From: Herbihabitans rhizosphaerae
GTDB lineage: Bacteria; Actinomycetota; Actinomycetes; Mycobacteriales; Pseudonocardiaceae
Direction of reading: 5' to 3'
Assembly (NCBI RefSeq): GCF_004216555.1
Contig: NZ_SGWQ01000007.1
Location: 124,001-188,000 of the forward strand
Length of the DNA stretch: 64,000 nucleotides
How positions within the stretch are numbered: the first letter of the stretch is position 1; every line of letters begins with the position of its first letter. A program made the translations under genes and the position numbers. A model generated the notes under the pieces. The model was not told the DNA's origin. It made no database searches and was given only the letters and a program-made list of their open reading frames with translations. This document shows, in pieces, positions 1-9,735 of the stretch.

Positions 1-2317
1 TGCGCGAAGCCACCCATGCGGCGATCTGCGCCCGGTTGGTGAACGACAGCTTGGTGAGGATGTGGTCCACGTGCGACTCGGCCGTGCGCCGCGCGATGCC
101 GAGCTTCTCCGCGATCTGCTTGTTGGTCAGACCCTCGGCGACCAACTCGGCGATCTGGTTCTCCCGGCGGGTGAGCGTGCCCTGTGCGTTCTTCGGCGCG
201 GTCTCCTCGGCGGGTTCCCCGTCGGCGAGCACGTAGGCCATCGCCTCCTCGGCCGGCATCGCGGCGCCGAGGGCGAACTCGTTGGCGGCCTGATCGAAGC
301 CCAGCCGTCCGGCGACCAGTTCGGTGTCGGACACCACCGGCTCCACGAACGCGGCGTAGTTGCGCGGCGAGGCGCCGAACGAGCGCCACGCGGTCGCCGC
401 GACGCCGAGCAGCCGTGCGGCCCGGCGCGGCTGCTCGTTGTGCGCCGCGCACCCGGCGAGCACCGTGACCGCGAACGCCAGGATCACCCGGTCGTGCACC
501 CGCCGCTGCAGCCGCAGTACCTCGAAGCCGGCCTTGGCCGCCTCGTCCACGTCGCCGCGCAGATACTCCGCCGCGGCCAGCGACCACAGCGCCCACGACC
601 GCCAGAACACCTCGCCGCGTGAGGTCAGCCGCTCGATGCAGTCGCGCAGCACCCGCCGCCCGCGATCCAGCTCGCCGGACAGGCTGATCGCCAGCCCGTA
701 GTTGTAGGTGGACCACAGCTCGCCGGCCTCGTCGCCCTGCGCGCGGAACATCGCGACGGACTTGCCGAACAGCTCCACCGCGTTCGGCATGTCGTTGCCG
801 ATCAGCGCGTGGTAGGCGCGCACGTGGTGCACGTACGCGACGGCCTTCTCGTCGCCGGTCCGCTCGGCGACCCGCTCGGCGTCGGAGAGGTGCGTCTCGT
901 AGGCGTCGATGTCGCCCTGCACGAGCGCCAGGAACGCGTTGCTCCACAGCGCGTGCGCCCGGCCCGGCGCGTCATCCGCGGCGACGTCCAGCAGCCGGTC
1001 GAGCCAGATCCGGCCCTCGGTCAGCCCGCGGATGATCCAGTACTCCTTGAAGGTGAGCACCTTGCTCAACCCGACGGCCGCCTCGTCCGGGTCGCTGGCG
1101 CAGAAGTCCAGCGCGCGCCGCAGGTTCGGGTGTTCGCGGATCAGCATGTCCACCCAGCGCGCCTGGTCCGGGCCGATCCACTCCGCCTCGAACCGGCCGG
1201 TGAGCTCGACGCACCAGTCCCGGTGCCGCCGCCGCATGCGCTGCTCGTCGTCGGCCGCGCGCAGCCGCTCCTCGCCGTAGAGCCGGATCGTCTCCAGCAT
1301 CCGGTAGCGCGCCAGCCCTTGGTACTCCTCGCGCACCAGGATGGACTTGTCGATCAGCGCGTCGATCACGTCCAGCACGTGCCGGCTGTCCAGCCCGTCG
1401 CCCGAGCACACCCGCTCGGCCGCGTCCAGGTCGAACCCGCCGGAGAACACCGACGCGCGCGCCCACAGCAGCCGCTCCGGCTCGGTGCACAGCTCGTGGC
1501 TCCAGTCGACCAGCGAGCGCATCGTCTCGTGCCGGCTCGGCCCGCCGCGGTTGCCGCCGGTGAGCACGGCGAACCGCTTGTCGAGCCGGTCGATGAGCTG
1601 GCGCACCGACAGCACCCGCATGCGCACCGCGGCCAGTTCGATCGCCAGCGGCAGGCCTTCCAGCTTGCGACACAAGGTGATCACGTCGGCCGCGTTCTGC
1701 TCGGTGATCGCGAACGACGGCACCACGGCGGTGGCGCGGTCCAGCAGCAGCCGCACCGCGTCGTAGCGCTCCAGGTCGGCGGGCGCGCCGCCCGGCTGAG
1801 GCACCTCCAGCGGCGGCACCGGCATGATCCGCTCGCCGGTGACACCCAGCGACTGGCGGCTGGTGGCCAGCACGACGAGGCCGGGGCAGGCGCTGACCAA
1901 CGTGTCGACGAGCCCGGCGCAGGCGTCCACCAGGTGCTCGCAGTTGTCCAGCAGGAGCAGCATTCGCCGCTGATGCAGGTGGTCGACGATCACGTCCATC
2001 GGGATCGCCGCCCGGTCGCCGAGACCGAGCCGCGCGGCGACCGTGCTCACCAGCAGGGCGGGTTCGCGCAGCTCGGCGAGCTTCACCACGACCACGCCGT
2101 CGGGGAACATGCCGCGCACGGCGCACACCGCGCGCCTGGCCAGCCGCGACTTGCCGACCCCGCCAGGCCCGGTCAGCGTCACCGTCGACGTGGCCCCGAG
2201 AAGCCGCCGCACCTCGGCGATCTCGGCGCGACGGCCGACATAGGTCGTCGCCTCCAACGGCATCGCGTCATCGCGGGAACCCACCGCCGCCTCGTCACAC
2301 GTCGTCACGCCGATCAC
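1..2317 (-). CDS. LuxR-family transcriptional regulator with N-terminal P-loop ATPase (C-terminus cut by window edge)
   Basis: About 772 residues lie in the window. The N-terminus has a P-loop (GPGGVGKSRL, about residue 48 onwards) typical of NB-ARC/AAA regulators, followed by a long helical middle region. The C-terminus is a LuxR helix-turn-helix (LTRRENQIAELVAEGLTNKQ, then AEKLGIARRTAESHVDHIL) that ends a few codons before position 1, so only the last residues and the stop are missing. No ATG fits the frame; GTG at 2317 (or 2320, 2308) is the likely start. It follows iolD by 47 bp on the same strand and could be read through from the inositol operon. This family couples nucleotide binding to promoter activation, but the target here is unknown. 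Confidence 0.85.
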   Translation of the reverse strand, partial: MIGVTTCDEAAVGSRDDAMPLEATTYVGRRAEIAEVRRLLGATSTVTLTGPGGVGKSRLARRAVCAVRGMFPDGVVVVKLAELREPALLVSTVAARLGLGDRAAIPMDVIVDHLHQRRMLLLLDNCEHLVDACAGLVDTLVSACPGLVVLATSRQSLGVTGERIMPVPPLEVPQPGGAPADLERYDAVRLLLDRATAVVPSFAITEQNAADVITLCRKLEGLPLAIELAAVRMRVLSVRQLIDRLDKRFAVLTGGNRGGPSRHETMRSLVDWSHELCTEPERLLWARASVFSGGFDLDAAERVCSGDGLDSRHVLDVIDALIDKSILVREEYQGLARYRMLETIRLYGEERLRAADDEQRMRRRHRDWCVELTGRFEAEWIGPDQARWVDMLIREHPNLRRALDFCASDPDEAAVGLSKVLTFKEYWIIRGLTEGRIWLDRLLDVAADDAPGRAHALWSNAFLALVQGDIDAYETHLSDAERVAERTGDEKAVAYVHHVRAYHALIGNDMPNAVELFGKSVAMFRAQGDEAGELWSTYNYGLAISLSGELDRGRRVLRDCIERLTSRGEVFWRSWALWSLAAAEYLRGDVDEAAKAGFEVLRLQRRVHDRVILAFAVTVLAGCAAHNEQPRRAARLLGVAATAWRSFGASPRNYAAFVEPVVSDTELVAGRLGFDQAANEFALGAAMPAEEAMAYVLADGEPAEETAPKNAQGTLTRRENQIAELVAEGLTNKQIAEKLGIARRTAESHVDHILTKLSFTNRAQIAAWVASR

Positions 2318-2364
2318 CACCCGTACTCGGCGATCATCGTGACTTGCGGCGGTACATTCGCTGG

Positions 2365-4209
2365 TCAGCCGAGGTAGCGGAGCTGACCGGCCTTCGCGGT
2401 GTCCAGTTCGGCTCGGGCGGTGGTGATCTCCGGGCGGTGGGATGCCTGGGGCACACCGACTTCCCACCACGCGCCGGCCTCGGTCCAGGACGACGGGTGG
2501 GTGCGGATCACGACGACGGCGACCTGGCCGGCGCGGGCTTGGTCGCGCGCCTCGGCGTAGGCGGTGGGCAGGTCGGTGAGGCCGTCGACGTCGAACACCG
2601 CGCAGCCGAGGGCGGCGGCGTGCGCGGCGAAGTCGACTCGGGGTGGGGCGTCGCGCGTGCTGCGGCAGTCGGCGTACATGTTGTTGAAGCCGGCGCCGCC
2701 CTGGTTGCGCTGCAGGCGATCGATGACCGCGTAGCCGTCGTTGTCGCACACCACGGCGACGAATCCGTGGCCGGCGAACGCGGCGGAGAACAGCTCGGAG
2801 TTGAGCATCAGGTAGGAGCCGTCGCCGAGCAGTGTGGTGACCACGCCGTCCTTGCGGGCCATCGCGGCGCCCCACGCGCCGGCGAGTTCGTAGCCCATGC
2901 AGGAGAAGCCGTATTCGACGTCCATTGTGGACGGTCCGGTGCTCCGCCAGCCGCCGATCAGCTCGCCGGGCATGCCGCCGGACGCGGTCATCACGTAGTC
3001 GTCTGGGCCGCTGGCGTCGTTGATCACGCCGACGACTTGGGCGTAGGTCGGGGTGCCACCGGGCGCGCGGAGTTGATCGATGTGCGTGTCCCACCGCGCC
3101 CGCTCCTGCGCCGCCCGTGTCGCCCAGGTCTCGGGGGCGCACCAGTCGGCCAGGGTTTGTAGGTCTTGAAGACACTCAAACGCGTCACCCACGACGGCGA
3201 GGGCGCCGTGCTTGACGGCGTCGAAGCGCGCGGTGTTGACGGTGATCAGTCGGACGTCGGGGGAGAACACGGTCCACGAGGCGGTGGTGAAGTCCTGCAG
3301 GCGGGTGCCGACGGCGAGGACCACGTCCGCTTCGGCGGCCAGGGTGTTGGCCGACGCCGAGCCGGTGACGCCGAGTGGCCCGGCGTGCAGCGGGTGATCG
3401 TGTGGCACGAGCGTGCGGCCGGCGGTGGTCTCGGTGACCGGGATGTCGTGCTTTTCGGCGAACTCCAACGCGATCGCGGCGGCGGCGGAGTAGCGGACGC
3501 CGCCGCCGAGGATCAGCAGGGGGCGGCGTGCGCTCCGAAGTACGTCGGCGGCATCGGCCAGCGCGCGGCGGTCGGGGCGCGGACGCGGGACGTGGTGTGT
3601 CACCGGCTCGAAGAGTGCTTCCGGGAAATCGAATACCTCTGCCTGAACGTCTTGCGGCAGCGCGAGTACGACGGGTCCGCAGTCAGAGGGATCGGTCAGC
3701 ACGCGGGCCACCTGCGGCAGGGTGGCGATCAGTTGCTCCGGCCGGGTGATTCGGTCGAAGTAGCGGCTGACGGCCCGGAAGGCGTCGTTCACCGTTGTCG
3801 TCGGGTCGCCGAAGTGCTCGACCTGTTGCAGTACTGGATCGGGTGCGCGGGTGGCGAATGTGTCACCGGGCAGCAGGAGCAGTGGCAGTCGGTTGGCGTG
3901 CGCGACTCCGGCCGCGGTCACCATGTTCAGCGCGCCCGGCCCGATCGAGGACGTGACCACGCCGACCTGCCGGCGCTGCGTCGCCTTGGCGTATCCGACC
4001 GCGGCGAGCGCCATGCCCTGCTCGGTGTGCCCGCGCCACACGGGGATCTGCTCGCGGTGCTCCTCCAGCGCGGTGCCCAGCCCGAGTACGTTGCCGTGCC
4101 CGAAGATTCCCCACACGGCGGGGAACAGTGGTGCGACCGTGCCGTCGATCAACTCGGTGCGCTGGGCGATCAGCCAGCGCACGAGTGCCTGCGCGGTGGT
4201 CAGCCTCAT
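2365..4209 (-). CDS. iolD: 3D-(3,5/4)-trihydroxycyclohexane-1,2-dione acylhydrolase (IolD)
   Basis: The 614-residue product is a ThDP-dependent enzyme that hydrolytically opens the ring of the trihydroxycyclohexanedione to 5-deoxyglucuronate. The N-terminal ThDP-binding half contains GHGNVLGLGTALEE (cofactor-activating Glu near residue 50). The C-terminal pyrophosphate-binding motif LLGDGSYLMLNSE sits near residue 460. Length and layout match IolD. The ATG start overlaps the iolB stop as ATGA, so the two are translationally coupled. It is the last pathway gene of the operon. Confidence 0.95.
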   Translation of the reverse strand: MRLTTAQALVRWLIAQRTELIDGTVAPLFPAVWGIFGHGNVLGLGTALEEHREQIPVWRGHTEQGMALAAVGYAKATQRRQVGVVTSSIGPGALNMVTAAGVAHANRLPLLLLPGDTFATRAPDPVLQQVEHFGDPTTTVNDAFRAVSRYFDRITRPEQLIATLPQVARVLTDPSDCGPVVLALPQDVQAEVFDFPEALFEPVTHHVPRPRPDRRALADAADVLRSARRPLLILGGGVRYSAAAAIALEFAEKHDIPVTETTAGRTLVPHDHPLHAGPLGVTGSASANTLAAEADVVLAVGTRLQDFTTASWTVFSPDVRLITVNTARFDAVKHGALAVVGDAFECLQDLQTLADWCAPETWATRAAQERARWDTHIDQLRAPGGTPTYAQVVGVINDASGPDDYVMTASGGMPGELIGGWRSTGPSTMDVEYGFSCMGYELAGAWGAAMARKDGVVTTLLGDGSYLMLNSELFSAAFAGHGFVAVVCDNDGYAVIDRLQRNQGGAGFNNMYADCRSTRDAPPRVDFAAHAAALGCAVFDVDGLTDLPTAYAEARDQARAGQVAVVVIRTHPSSWTEAGAWWEVGVPQASHRPEITTARAELDTAKAGQLRYLG

Positions 4210-5069
4210 CGCACTCCCTCCGCGGTGGTGACCGGGCAGCGTGGGTCGGGCTCCTGGGTCGCCCAGGTGTCGCGCACCCAGGTGTGTGACGGGTCGTCGC
4301 AGAACGCCATCGAGCGCTCCTTCGCGGGCCCGGCCAGCACGTTCAGGTAGTACATCGGGTAACCGGGCGCGGCCACGCAGGGGCCGTGATATCCGCGTGG
4401 CACAAGGAAAACATCACCGTCCCGGACGGCGACGTCCACGTCGATCTCGCCGTCGGCGGTGTACGTGCGGTGGAACCCGAAGCCGTCCCGGCCGGCGATC
4501 CGGAAGTAGTAGATCTCCTCGTTGACGACCTCGCACTCGGACGCCTCGTCGTGCTTGTGCGGCGGATAGGACGACCAGTTGCCGTCCGGGGTGATCAGCT
4601 CGCAGGCGTTCAGCTTGTCCGCGTGCTCCCACACGCCGGGCACGCCGAAGCTGGTGACCTGCCGGGTGGCGTTGCCCGCGCCGCGCACCTCCACGGGCAC
4701 GCCCTCGGCCGGGCCGTAGCGAGGGGTGAGCCGGCGGGTGCACCGGGCCATCGGTAGCGCCACGTCAATGCCGTCCACAGTGGACAGTTCGACTGTGGCA
4801 TCTCGTGGTACGTAGGCGAAATCGGTCACCCGCGAGAACACGGAGTCGCGGCCGGTCAGGGTGAATAGCTGATCGTCTGCGGCCACTTCGCAGGCGCCGG
4901 ACAGTGGCAGAACGAATGCCTCGAACTCGCCGGTGTCGATCACGCGACGCTCGCCGGGGGCAAGGCGCAGCACGCGCAGGCCGGTGTAGGTCCAGCCGGC
5001 GTTCTGCGGGGTCAGCAGTACTGGATCCACTCCGTCGATGAGTGTCCCAAGTGGACGGTGCAAGTTCAC
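4206..5069 (-). CDS. iolB: 5-deoxy-glucuronate isomerase (IolB)
   Basis: The 287-residue product is a cupin-type isomerase converting 5-deoxyglucuronate to 5-dehydro-2-deoxygluconate. The C-terminal cupin shows the metal-ligand pattern PPHKHDEAS and later VPRGYHGPCVAAPGYPMYYL, as in the family. It starts at GTG 5069, whose last bases form a GTGA overlap with the stop of the aldolase gene upstream, and it ends in an ATGA overlap with iolD. It lies between the aldolase and iolD genes in a fully coupled catabolic operon. Confidence 0.95.
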   Translation of the reverse strand: MNLHRPLGTLIDGVDPVLLTPQNAGWTYTGLRVLRLAPGERRVIDTGEFEAFVLPLSGACEVAADDQLFTLTGRDSVFSRVTDFAYVPRDATVELSTVDGIDVALPMARCTRRLTPRYGPAEGVPVEVRGAGNATRQVTSFGVPGVWEHADKLNACELITPDGNWSSYPPHKHDEASECEVVNEEIYYFRIAGRDGFGFHRTYTADGEIDVDVAVRDGDVFLVPRGYHGPCVAAPGYPMYYLNVLAGPAKERSMAFCDDPSHTWVRDTWATQEPDPRCPVTTAEGVR

Positions 5070-5941
5070 AATGCGTCCTCCAACACCTTCGCGGCGGCTG
5101 AGACGGCGGCGCCGACGTCTCCGTCCGGCGGGTACAGCAGCGTGCGGCCGACGACCAGGCCGCGCACGGTGGGGTGGGTCAGCGCCCGGCTCCATGAGGC
5201 GAGATCGGCCGCCGGGGCGGCACCTCCCAGCACGACTACCGGCAGCGTGGTCGCGGCCAGTACCTCGGGCGCGGCGGCGGGCAGCTTCAGCCAGGTGTGC
5301 GCCGAGGTCGCGCCGAGCCCGGAGGCGACGGTCACCGCACGGGCCAGTGACGCCGAATCCTCTTGCAACACAAGGGAATCGCCGTCCCGGTGATAGGGGA
5401 GCGGTTCGACCATGGCCATCAGTCCGGCGTCGGCGAGTGCGGTCACGGCGTGTGCACAGGACTCCAGCGTGGGCGCGGTGCCGGCGTCGGTGTCCACCAG
5501 CCGCAGCAGCATCTTGCCGCCGTCCAGGCCGAAGCGGCTGATCGAATCGGCGGCGTATCCGGTGAATCGGTCGTCGATCTCCCAGTCGGCGCCGGCCAGC
5601 CCGCCGCGGTTCATCGATCCGATGACCACCTTGTCGTGCAGCGCGCCGAGCAGCAGCAGCTCCTCCACCACGTCCGGCGTGCCGAGCAGCCCGTCCACCG
5701 CCGGGTTCTCCAGCGCCACCAGCAGCCGCTCCAGCAGCGACCGCCGGTCGGCCATGGCCAATGGGTCGCCACCCACCGCGAGTGCTCCCCGTGCTGGGTG
5801 GTCGGCGGCGATCAGGAACAGGGTTCCCTTGCCGGACAACAGGTTCGCGCGCCGTTGCCGTCCCGCGTACGCGCGTGCGACCGCGTGCGGATCGGTCGCG
5901 CGGGTGGCCAGCAGCTCGGTCCACTGTGTGTCGGTGATCAA
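5066..5941 (-). CDS. Cgl0158-type (beta/alpha)8-barrel aldolase of the inositol pathway
   Basis: The 291-residue product matches the Cgl0158/DeoC-LacD-like barrel family found in actinobacterial iol clusters. Recognisable parts are LFLIAADHPARGAL, a central KVVIGSMNRGGLAG, and the C-terminal VVVLGGAA with VRGLVVGRTLLYP, as expected for a phosphate-binding barrel. The apparent start is TTG 5941 within a TTGA overlap with the iolC stop; no in-frame ATG occurs early. No separate iolJ is present, so this is the best candidate for cleaving 2-deoxy-5-keto-gluconate 6-phosphate to DHAP and malonate semialdehyde. That role is inferred from context. Confidence 0.82.
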   Translation of the reverse strand: MITDTQWTELLATRATDPHAVARAYAGRQRRANLLSGKGTLFLIAADHPARGALAVGGDPLAMADRRSLLERLLVALENPAVDGLLGTPDVVEELLLLGALHDKVVIGSMNRGGLAGADWEIDDRFTGYAADSISRFGLDGGKMLLRLVDTDAGTAPTLESCAHAVTALADAGLMAMVEPLPYHRDGDSLVLQEDSASLARAVTVASGLGATSAHTWLKLPAAAPEVLAATTLPVVVLGGAAPAADLASWSRALTHPTVRGLVVGRTLLYPPDGDVGAAVSAAAKVLEDAL

Positions 5942-6882
5942 CCCAGCAACTCCTCGATCTCGTCGACGGTCGGCATCGCGTCCGCGCAGGCCAGGCGGGC
6001 GGCGACCAGCGCTCCGGCGGCGTTGGCGTGCTCGGCGATGCGCACCGGGTCCCAGCCGGCCAGCAGCCCGTGCGCCAGTGCCCCGCCGAACGCGTCGCCG
6101 GCGCCCAGCCCGCACACCACCTCGACCGGGCGAGGCGGCACGGTCCAGGAACTCTCTGGTGTGGCAACGAGAACGCCGTCCGCGCCCTGCTTGATCACTG
6201 CCAGCGAGATACCTCGGTCCAGCATTCGGCGCGCGGCTTCGGCCGGATCGGCGGTACCGACTGCTACCTCCGCCTCGGCCCGGTTGCCCACGGCGACCGT
6301 GACGTGGTCGAGCATCCAGCCGATCTCGGCGCGCGCGGTGTCCACGTCCGGCCAGAACATCGGGCGGTAGTCCAGGTCGAGCACGGTGTGCGCCCGCCGC
6401 CCCCGAGTCTCGAGCATCTTCCGCTGAGTGGAGCGGGCCGGCTCGGTGCACACGCCCGTGCCGGTCACCCAGAGCAGCGGCACGCTCTCCACGGTCGACC
6501 AGGGAACATCGGATTCGGCCAGTGTCAGGTCCGGCGCGATCGGCAGCCGGTAGAACAGCAGCGGCGGATCGGCCGGCGGGTCGAGCGCGCAGAACACCAC
6601 CGGGGTGAGCAGGTCATTCGCGGTACCAACGAATTTGGGTGACACCCCGAACTCGGCGAGGGCCTGGCGCACGTACGGGCCGAATCCGTCCGGACCGACC
6701 TTGGTGAGCACGGCGGATCGCCGGCCGAGCCGGGCGGCGGCCACCGCGACGTTGGTCGCGGTGCCGCCGAGCGACTTGGCGAACGTGCGCACCTCGGCCA
6801 GTGGCACGCCGCTCTGCTCCGGGTACAGATCCACCCCGACCCGGCCGACGGTCAGTACCTCCAGTGTCACGTCTCGCGTCAT
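5938..6882 (-). CDS. iolC: 5-dehydro-2-deoxygluconokinase (IolC)
   Basis: The 314-residue product is a PfkB/ribokinase-family sugar kinase that phosphorylates 5-dehydro-2-deoxygluconate. The N-terminus carries [15 protein letters not shown] and [17 protein letters not shown], the substrate lid region. The C-terminus has the PfkB signature [15 protein letters not shown] with the catalytic Asp near residue 260. ATG 6882 overlaps the stop of the ABC ATPase gene (ATGA), and its own stop overlaps the aldolase start. Confidence 0.94.
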   Translation of the reverse strand: MTRDVTLEVLTVGRVGVDLYPEQSGVPLAEVRTFAKSLGGTATNVAVAAARLGRRSAVLTKVGPDGFGPYVRQALAEFGVSPKFVGTANDLLTPVVFCALDPPADPPLLFYRLPIAPDLTLAESDVPWSTVESVPLLWVTGTGVCTEPARSTQRKMLETRGRRAHTVLDLDYRPMFWPDVDTARAEIGWMLDHVTVAVGNRAEAEVAVGTADPAEAARRMLDRGISLAVIKQGADGVLVATPESSWTVPPRPVEVVCGLGAGDAFGGALAHGLLAGWDPVRIAEHANAAGALVAARLACADAMPTVDEIEELLG

Positions 6883-7667
6883 GTTTGGGCTGCCCGCAGC
6901 TCGTGCTCCAACGCCTCCAGCTCCGCGCCGCCGGCCATCTGCTGGGTCAGCTCGGCCAGCGTGATCTTCGACTTCTCGTAGCTGCCCAGGCTGCGCCCGC
7001 GCTTGAGCAACAGGAACCGGTTGCCCACCGGGTAGGCGTGGTGCGGGTTGTGGGTGATCAGCACGACGCCGAGGCCGCGGTCGCGCGCCTGCGCCACGTA
7101 GCGCAGCACCACCCCGGCCTGCTTCACGCCGAGCGCGGCGGTCGGCTCGTCCAGAATGAGCACCTTCGCACCGAAGTGCACCGCCCGCGCGATCGCCACG
7201 CACTGCCGCTCGCCGCCGGACAGCGTGCCGACCGGCTGCTCCACGTCACGCAGGTCGATACCCATCTCGGCGAGCGCCTCGCGCGCGACGGTTCGGCCGC
7301 GCCGGCGGTCCAACATCGCGAACGGGCCCCAGGTGATCCGCGGCTCCGAACCCAGGAAGAAGTTGCGCCACACCGACATCAGCGGCACGACGGCCAGATC
7401 CTGGTACACCGTGGCGATCCCGGCGTCCAGTGCCTCGCGCGGGGACGCGAACCGCGCCGGCCGTCCCTCGAAGGAGAAGGTGCCCGAGTCGTGCTGGTGC
7501 ACCCCGGCCAAAATCTTGATCAGCGTGGACTTGCCCGCGCCGTTGTCGCCCAGCACGCAGGTGACCTCGCCGGGATTGACCACGGTGGACACGTCGCGCA
7601 GCGCGATCACGCTGCCATAGGTCTTGCCGACGTCCTCGACCTCGATCAGCGGTTCAGTGGTGGTCAT
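6879..7667 (-). CDS. Sugar ABC transporter ATP-binding protein, inositol-type
   Basis: The 262-residue single-domain ATPase has Walker [10 protein letters not shown], the Q-loop region [17 protein letters not shown], signature LSGGERQ, and Walker [13 protein letters not shown]. The family is the RbsA/MglA carbohydrate class. Most members are two-domain proteins of about 500 residues; this is the short single-domain form. It is coupled by ATGA overlaps to the permease upstream and to iolC downstream. With the permease and binding protein it should power inositol import at the cytoplasmic membrane. Confidence 0.93.
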   Translation of the reverse strand: MTTTEPLIEVEDVGKTYGSVIALRDVSTVVNPGEVTCVLGDNGAGKSTLIKILAGVHQHDSGTFSFEGRPARFASPREALDAGIATVYQDLAVVPLMSVWRNFFLGSEPRITWGPFAMLDRRRGRTVAREALAEMGIDLRDVEQPVGTLSGGERQCVAIARAVHFGAKVLILDEPTAALGVKQAGVVLRYVAQARDRGLGVVLITHNPHHAYPVGNRFLLLKRGRSLGSYEKSKITLAELTQQMAGGAELEALEHELRAAQT

Positions 7668-8719
7668 CGCCGTACCCTTTCCGCGCGCCGCCGGAACGTG
7701 TTGTTGACGAGCACGGCGCCGAGCAGCATCGCGCCGAGGAACAACATGAACCAGTCGCTGTCCCAGTTCGCGAACACGATTCCCTGCCGTGCCATGCCGA
7801 AGATCAGCGCGCCGATCGCCGCGCCGATCGCCGAACCGAAGCCGCCGGTGAGCAGGCACCCGCCCACCACCGCGGCGATGATGAAGTGCAGTTCGAGCCC
7901 GACGCCCTGGTTGGCCTGCGCGCTGGCGAACCGCAAAATGTTGATCGACCCGACCAGCCAGCCGGCCGCCGCGGTCGTCATGAACAGCAGGATCTTCGTG
8001 CGGTTGACCGGCACACCGACCGCACGGGCGCTGGCCGCCGAGCCGCCCACCGCGAAGATCCAGTTACCCAGTCGGGTGCGCACCAGCAGCCACCCGGCCA
8101 ATGCGGCGAACCCGATCCACCACACCACGGAGATCTGGAACGGCGTGCCGCCGATGTCCATTGTGGACGCGAACACGAAGCCGGCCGACTCGTAGCCGTC
8201 CGTCGCGCGCATCCCGGACACCTGCACCGAGCCGGTGATCAACCGCGTCACACCGAGGTTCAACCCTTGCAGCGCAAGGAAAGTACCGAGTGTGACGATG
8301 AAGCTGGGCAACCCGGTGCGGGTCACCAGCCACCCGTTGAACGCGCCCACCGCGAGCGCGAACACCAGTGACACCAGCAATGCCAGCCACACGTTCCAGC
8401 CGAGCTGGGTGGCGAAGATCGCGGTCACCAGCGCGGTGGACGCGGTCATCACGCCGGCGGACAGGTCGAACTCGCCACCGATCATCAGCAGCGCGACGGC
8501 GACCGCCATGATCCCGAGCGTGGACGCGTCGTCCAGCCAGGTCGCCACTCCGCTCGCGGTCAGGAACTGATCGCTGACCACCGAGAAGAACACGAACACC
8601 ACGATCGCGCCGAGCAGCGCGCCGATCTCCGGCCGGACGATGAGCCGGTTCGCCAGGCTCGGTCGACTGATCCGCTCGTCGACGAGCGTTTCCTTGGTAG
8701 CGACACTCATCCCGATCAC
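7664..8719 (-). CDS. Sugar ABC transporter permease, RbsC/inositol-type
   Basis: The 351-residue product is a polytopic membrane protein with about ten hydrophobic segments and the BPD_transp_2 family motif [20 protein letters not shown] second typical stretch is [20 protein letters not shown]. The GTG start at 8719 overlaps the stop of the binding-protein gene (GTGA); ATG 8710 is an alternative. The stop overlaps the ATPase start (ATGA). It forms the channel of the importer encoded here. Confidence 0.93.
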   Translation of the reverse strand: MIGMSVATKETLVDERISRPSLANRLIVRPEIGALLGAIVVFVFFSVVSDQFLTASGVATWLDDASTLGIMAVAVALLMIGGEFDLSAGVMTASTALVTAIFATQLGWNVWLALLVSLVFALAVGAFNGWLVTRTGLPSFIVTLGTFLALQGLNLGVTRLITGSVQVSGMRATDGYESAGFVFASTMDIGGTPFQISVVWWIGFAALAGWLLVRTRLGNWIFAVGGSAASARAVGVPVNRTKILLFMTTAAAGWLVGSINILRFASAQANQGVGLELHFIIAAVVGGCLLTGGFGSAIGAAIGALIFGMARQGIVFANWDSDWFMLFLGAMLLGAVLVNNTFRRRAERVRR

Positions 8720-9717
8720 CTGGTCCCGCGCTGTGCGTAGCCGCCGACGGTGTCCACAGTGGACTTGTCGACGAACCCCGGTCCGGTGAACACCGGCCGC
8801 CCGCCGCCGACCGTGTTCGCGTTGTCCCGGTACAGCTTCAGGAACACGACCGGCAGGTAGCCCTGCTCGTACTGCTGCTGGTCGACCGCGAACTGGATCT
8901 CGCCGGCCTTGATCGCGGCCACCACGTCGGCGTTGAGGTCGAACGTGGAGACCTGCGCCCGCGAGCCGGCGCCCTTGCTCGCGGTCACCGCGAGTGCCGC
9001 CGCCTGCGGGTTGAGGGTGAGCACCGCGTCGATCGAGCTATCGGTCTGCAGCGCGCCGCGCAGCCGGGACTGCACGTCGGTCGGGTTGTTGATGTCCACC
9101 TGCAGGTTGCGCACGTCGCCGAACATGCGCTTGGCGCCGTCGCAGCGCTGACTCAGCCCGATGTTGCCGGCCTCGTGGATCACGCACAGCAGCCTGGTGC
9201 GGCCGGCCTGCTTGAGCCGCGCGCCGGCGGCCTCGCCGGCCACTTCCTCGCTCTGCCCGACGTGGGTCATCGCGCCGAACTCCGCGCTGCGCTTCTCACC
9301 GGAGTTGATCGTGATCACCGGGATGCCCGCGCGGACGGCGCCGGTGACGGCGGTGCGCAGCGCGTCCGGGTTGGACATCGACACCACGAGCCCGTCCACC
9401 TGCTGCGCGACCGCGTTGTCGATCAGCTTGGCCTGGTTGCCGGCGTCCCCGTCGGAGTTGTACTCGACGCGCACGTCGAGATCCTTGCCCGCCGCCTCGG
9501 CGCCGTTCTTCACCACGTTCCAGAACGCGTCGCCGGGCGTGCCGTGCGCCACCACGGCGATCCGCATCGGGCCATCGGTCTTCTTGGTGGCGATCGGACC
9601 CGTGTCGCCGGGCTGCTGCGCGCTCGGGCCGGTGCACGCGGCGAGTGCCAGCGGCGCGGCGATCGCTAACGCGGCGAGTCGGCGTTTGCGTCGTCGGGGT
9701 TCGCAGGGATCGGACAT
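8716..9717 (-). CDS. Sugar-binding lipoprotein of the ABC importer (periplasmic-binding-protein family, inositol-type)
   Basis: The 333-residue product has a basic N-terminus, a hydrophobic core and a lipobox ending ALAACTG, giving lipidation at Cys28 and anchoring outside the membrane. The mature part is of the RbsB/Peripla_BP_4 type (MRIAVVAHGTPGDAFWNVVK, later NAVAQQVDGLVVSMSNPDAL). It is the first transporter gene, 18 bp after the iolE-like gene and overlapping the permease. Inositol as the ligand is inferred from the operon. Confidence 0.92.
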   Translation of the reverse strand: MSDPCEPRRRKRRLAALAIAAPLALAACTGPSAQQPGDTGPIATKKTDGPMRIAVVAHGTPGDAFWNVVKNGAEAAGKDLDVRVEYNSDGDAGNQAKLIDNAVAQQVDGLVVSMSNPDALRTAVTGAVRAGIPVITINSGEKRSAEFGAMTHVGQSEEVAGEAAGARLKQAGRTRLLCVIHEAGNIGLSQRCDGAKRMFGDVRNLQVDINNPTDVQSRLRGALQTDSSIDAVLTLNPQAAALAVTASKGAGSRAQVSTFDLNADVVAAIKAGEIQFAVDQQQYEQGYLPVVFLKLYRDNANTVGGGRPVFTGPGFVDKSTVDTVGGYAQRGTR

Positions 9718-9735
9718 CGTTGTCTCTCCTCGCTT

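Noticed and set aside
809-2377. A 522-codon plus-strand frame in the first regulator
   Set aside because: It is a shadow of the minus-strand LuxR-type ATPase regulator, which has a P-loop and helix-turn-helix in frame.
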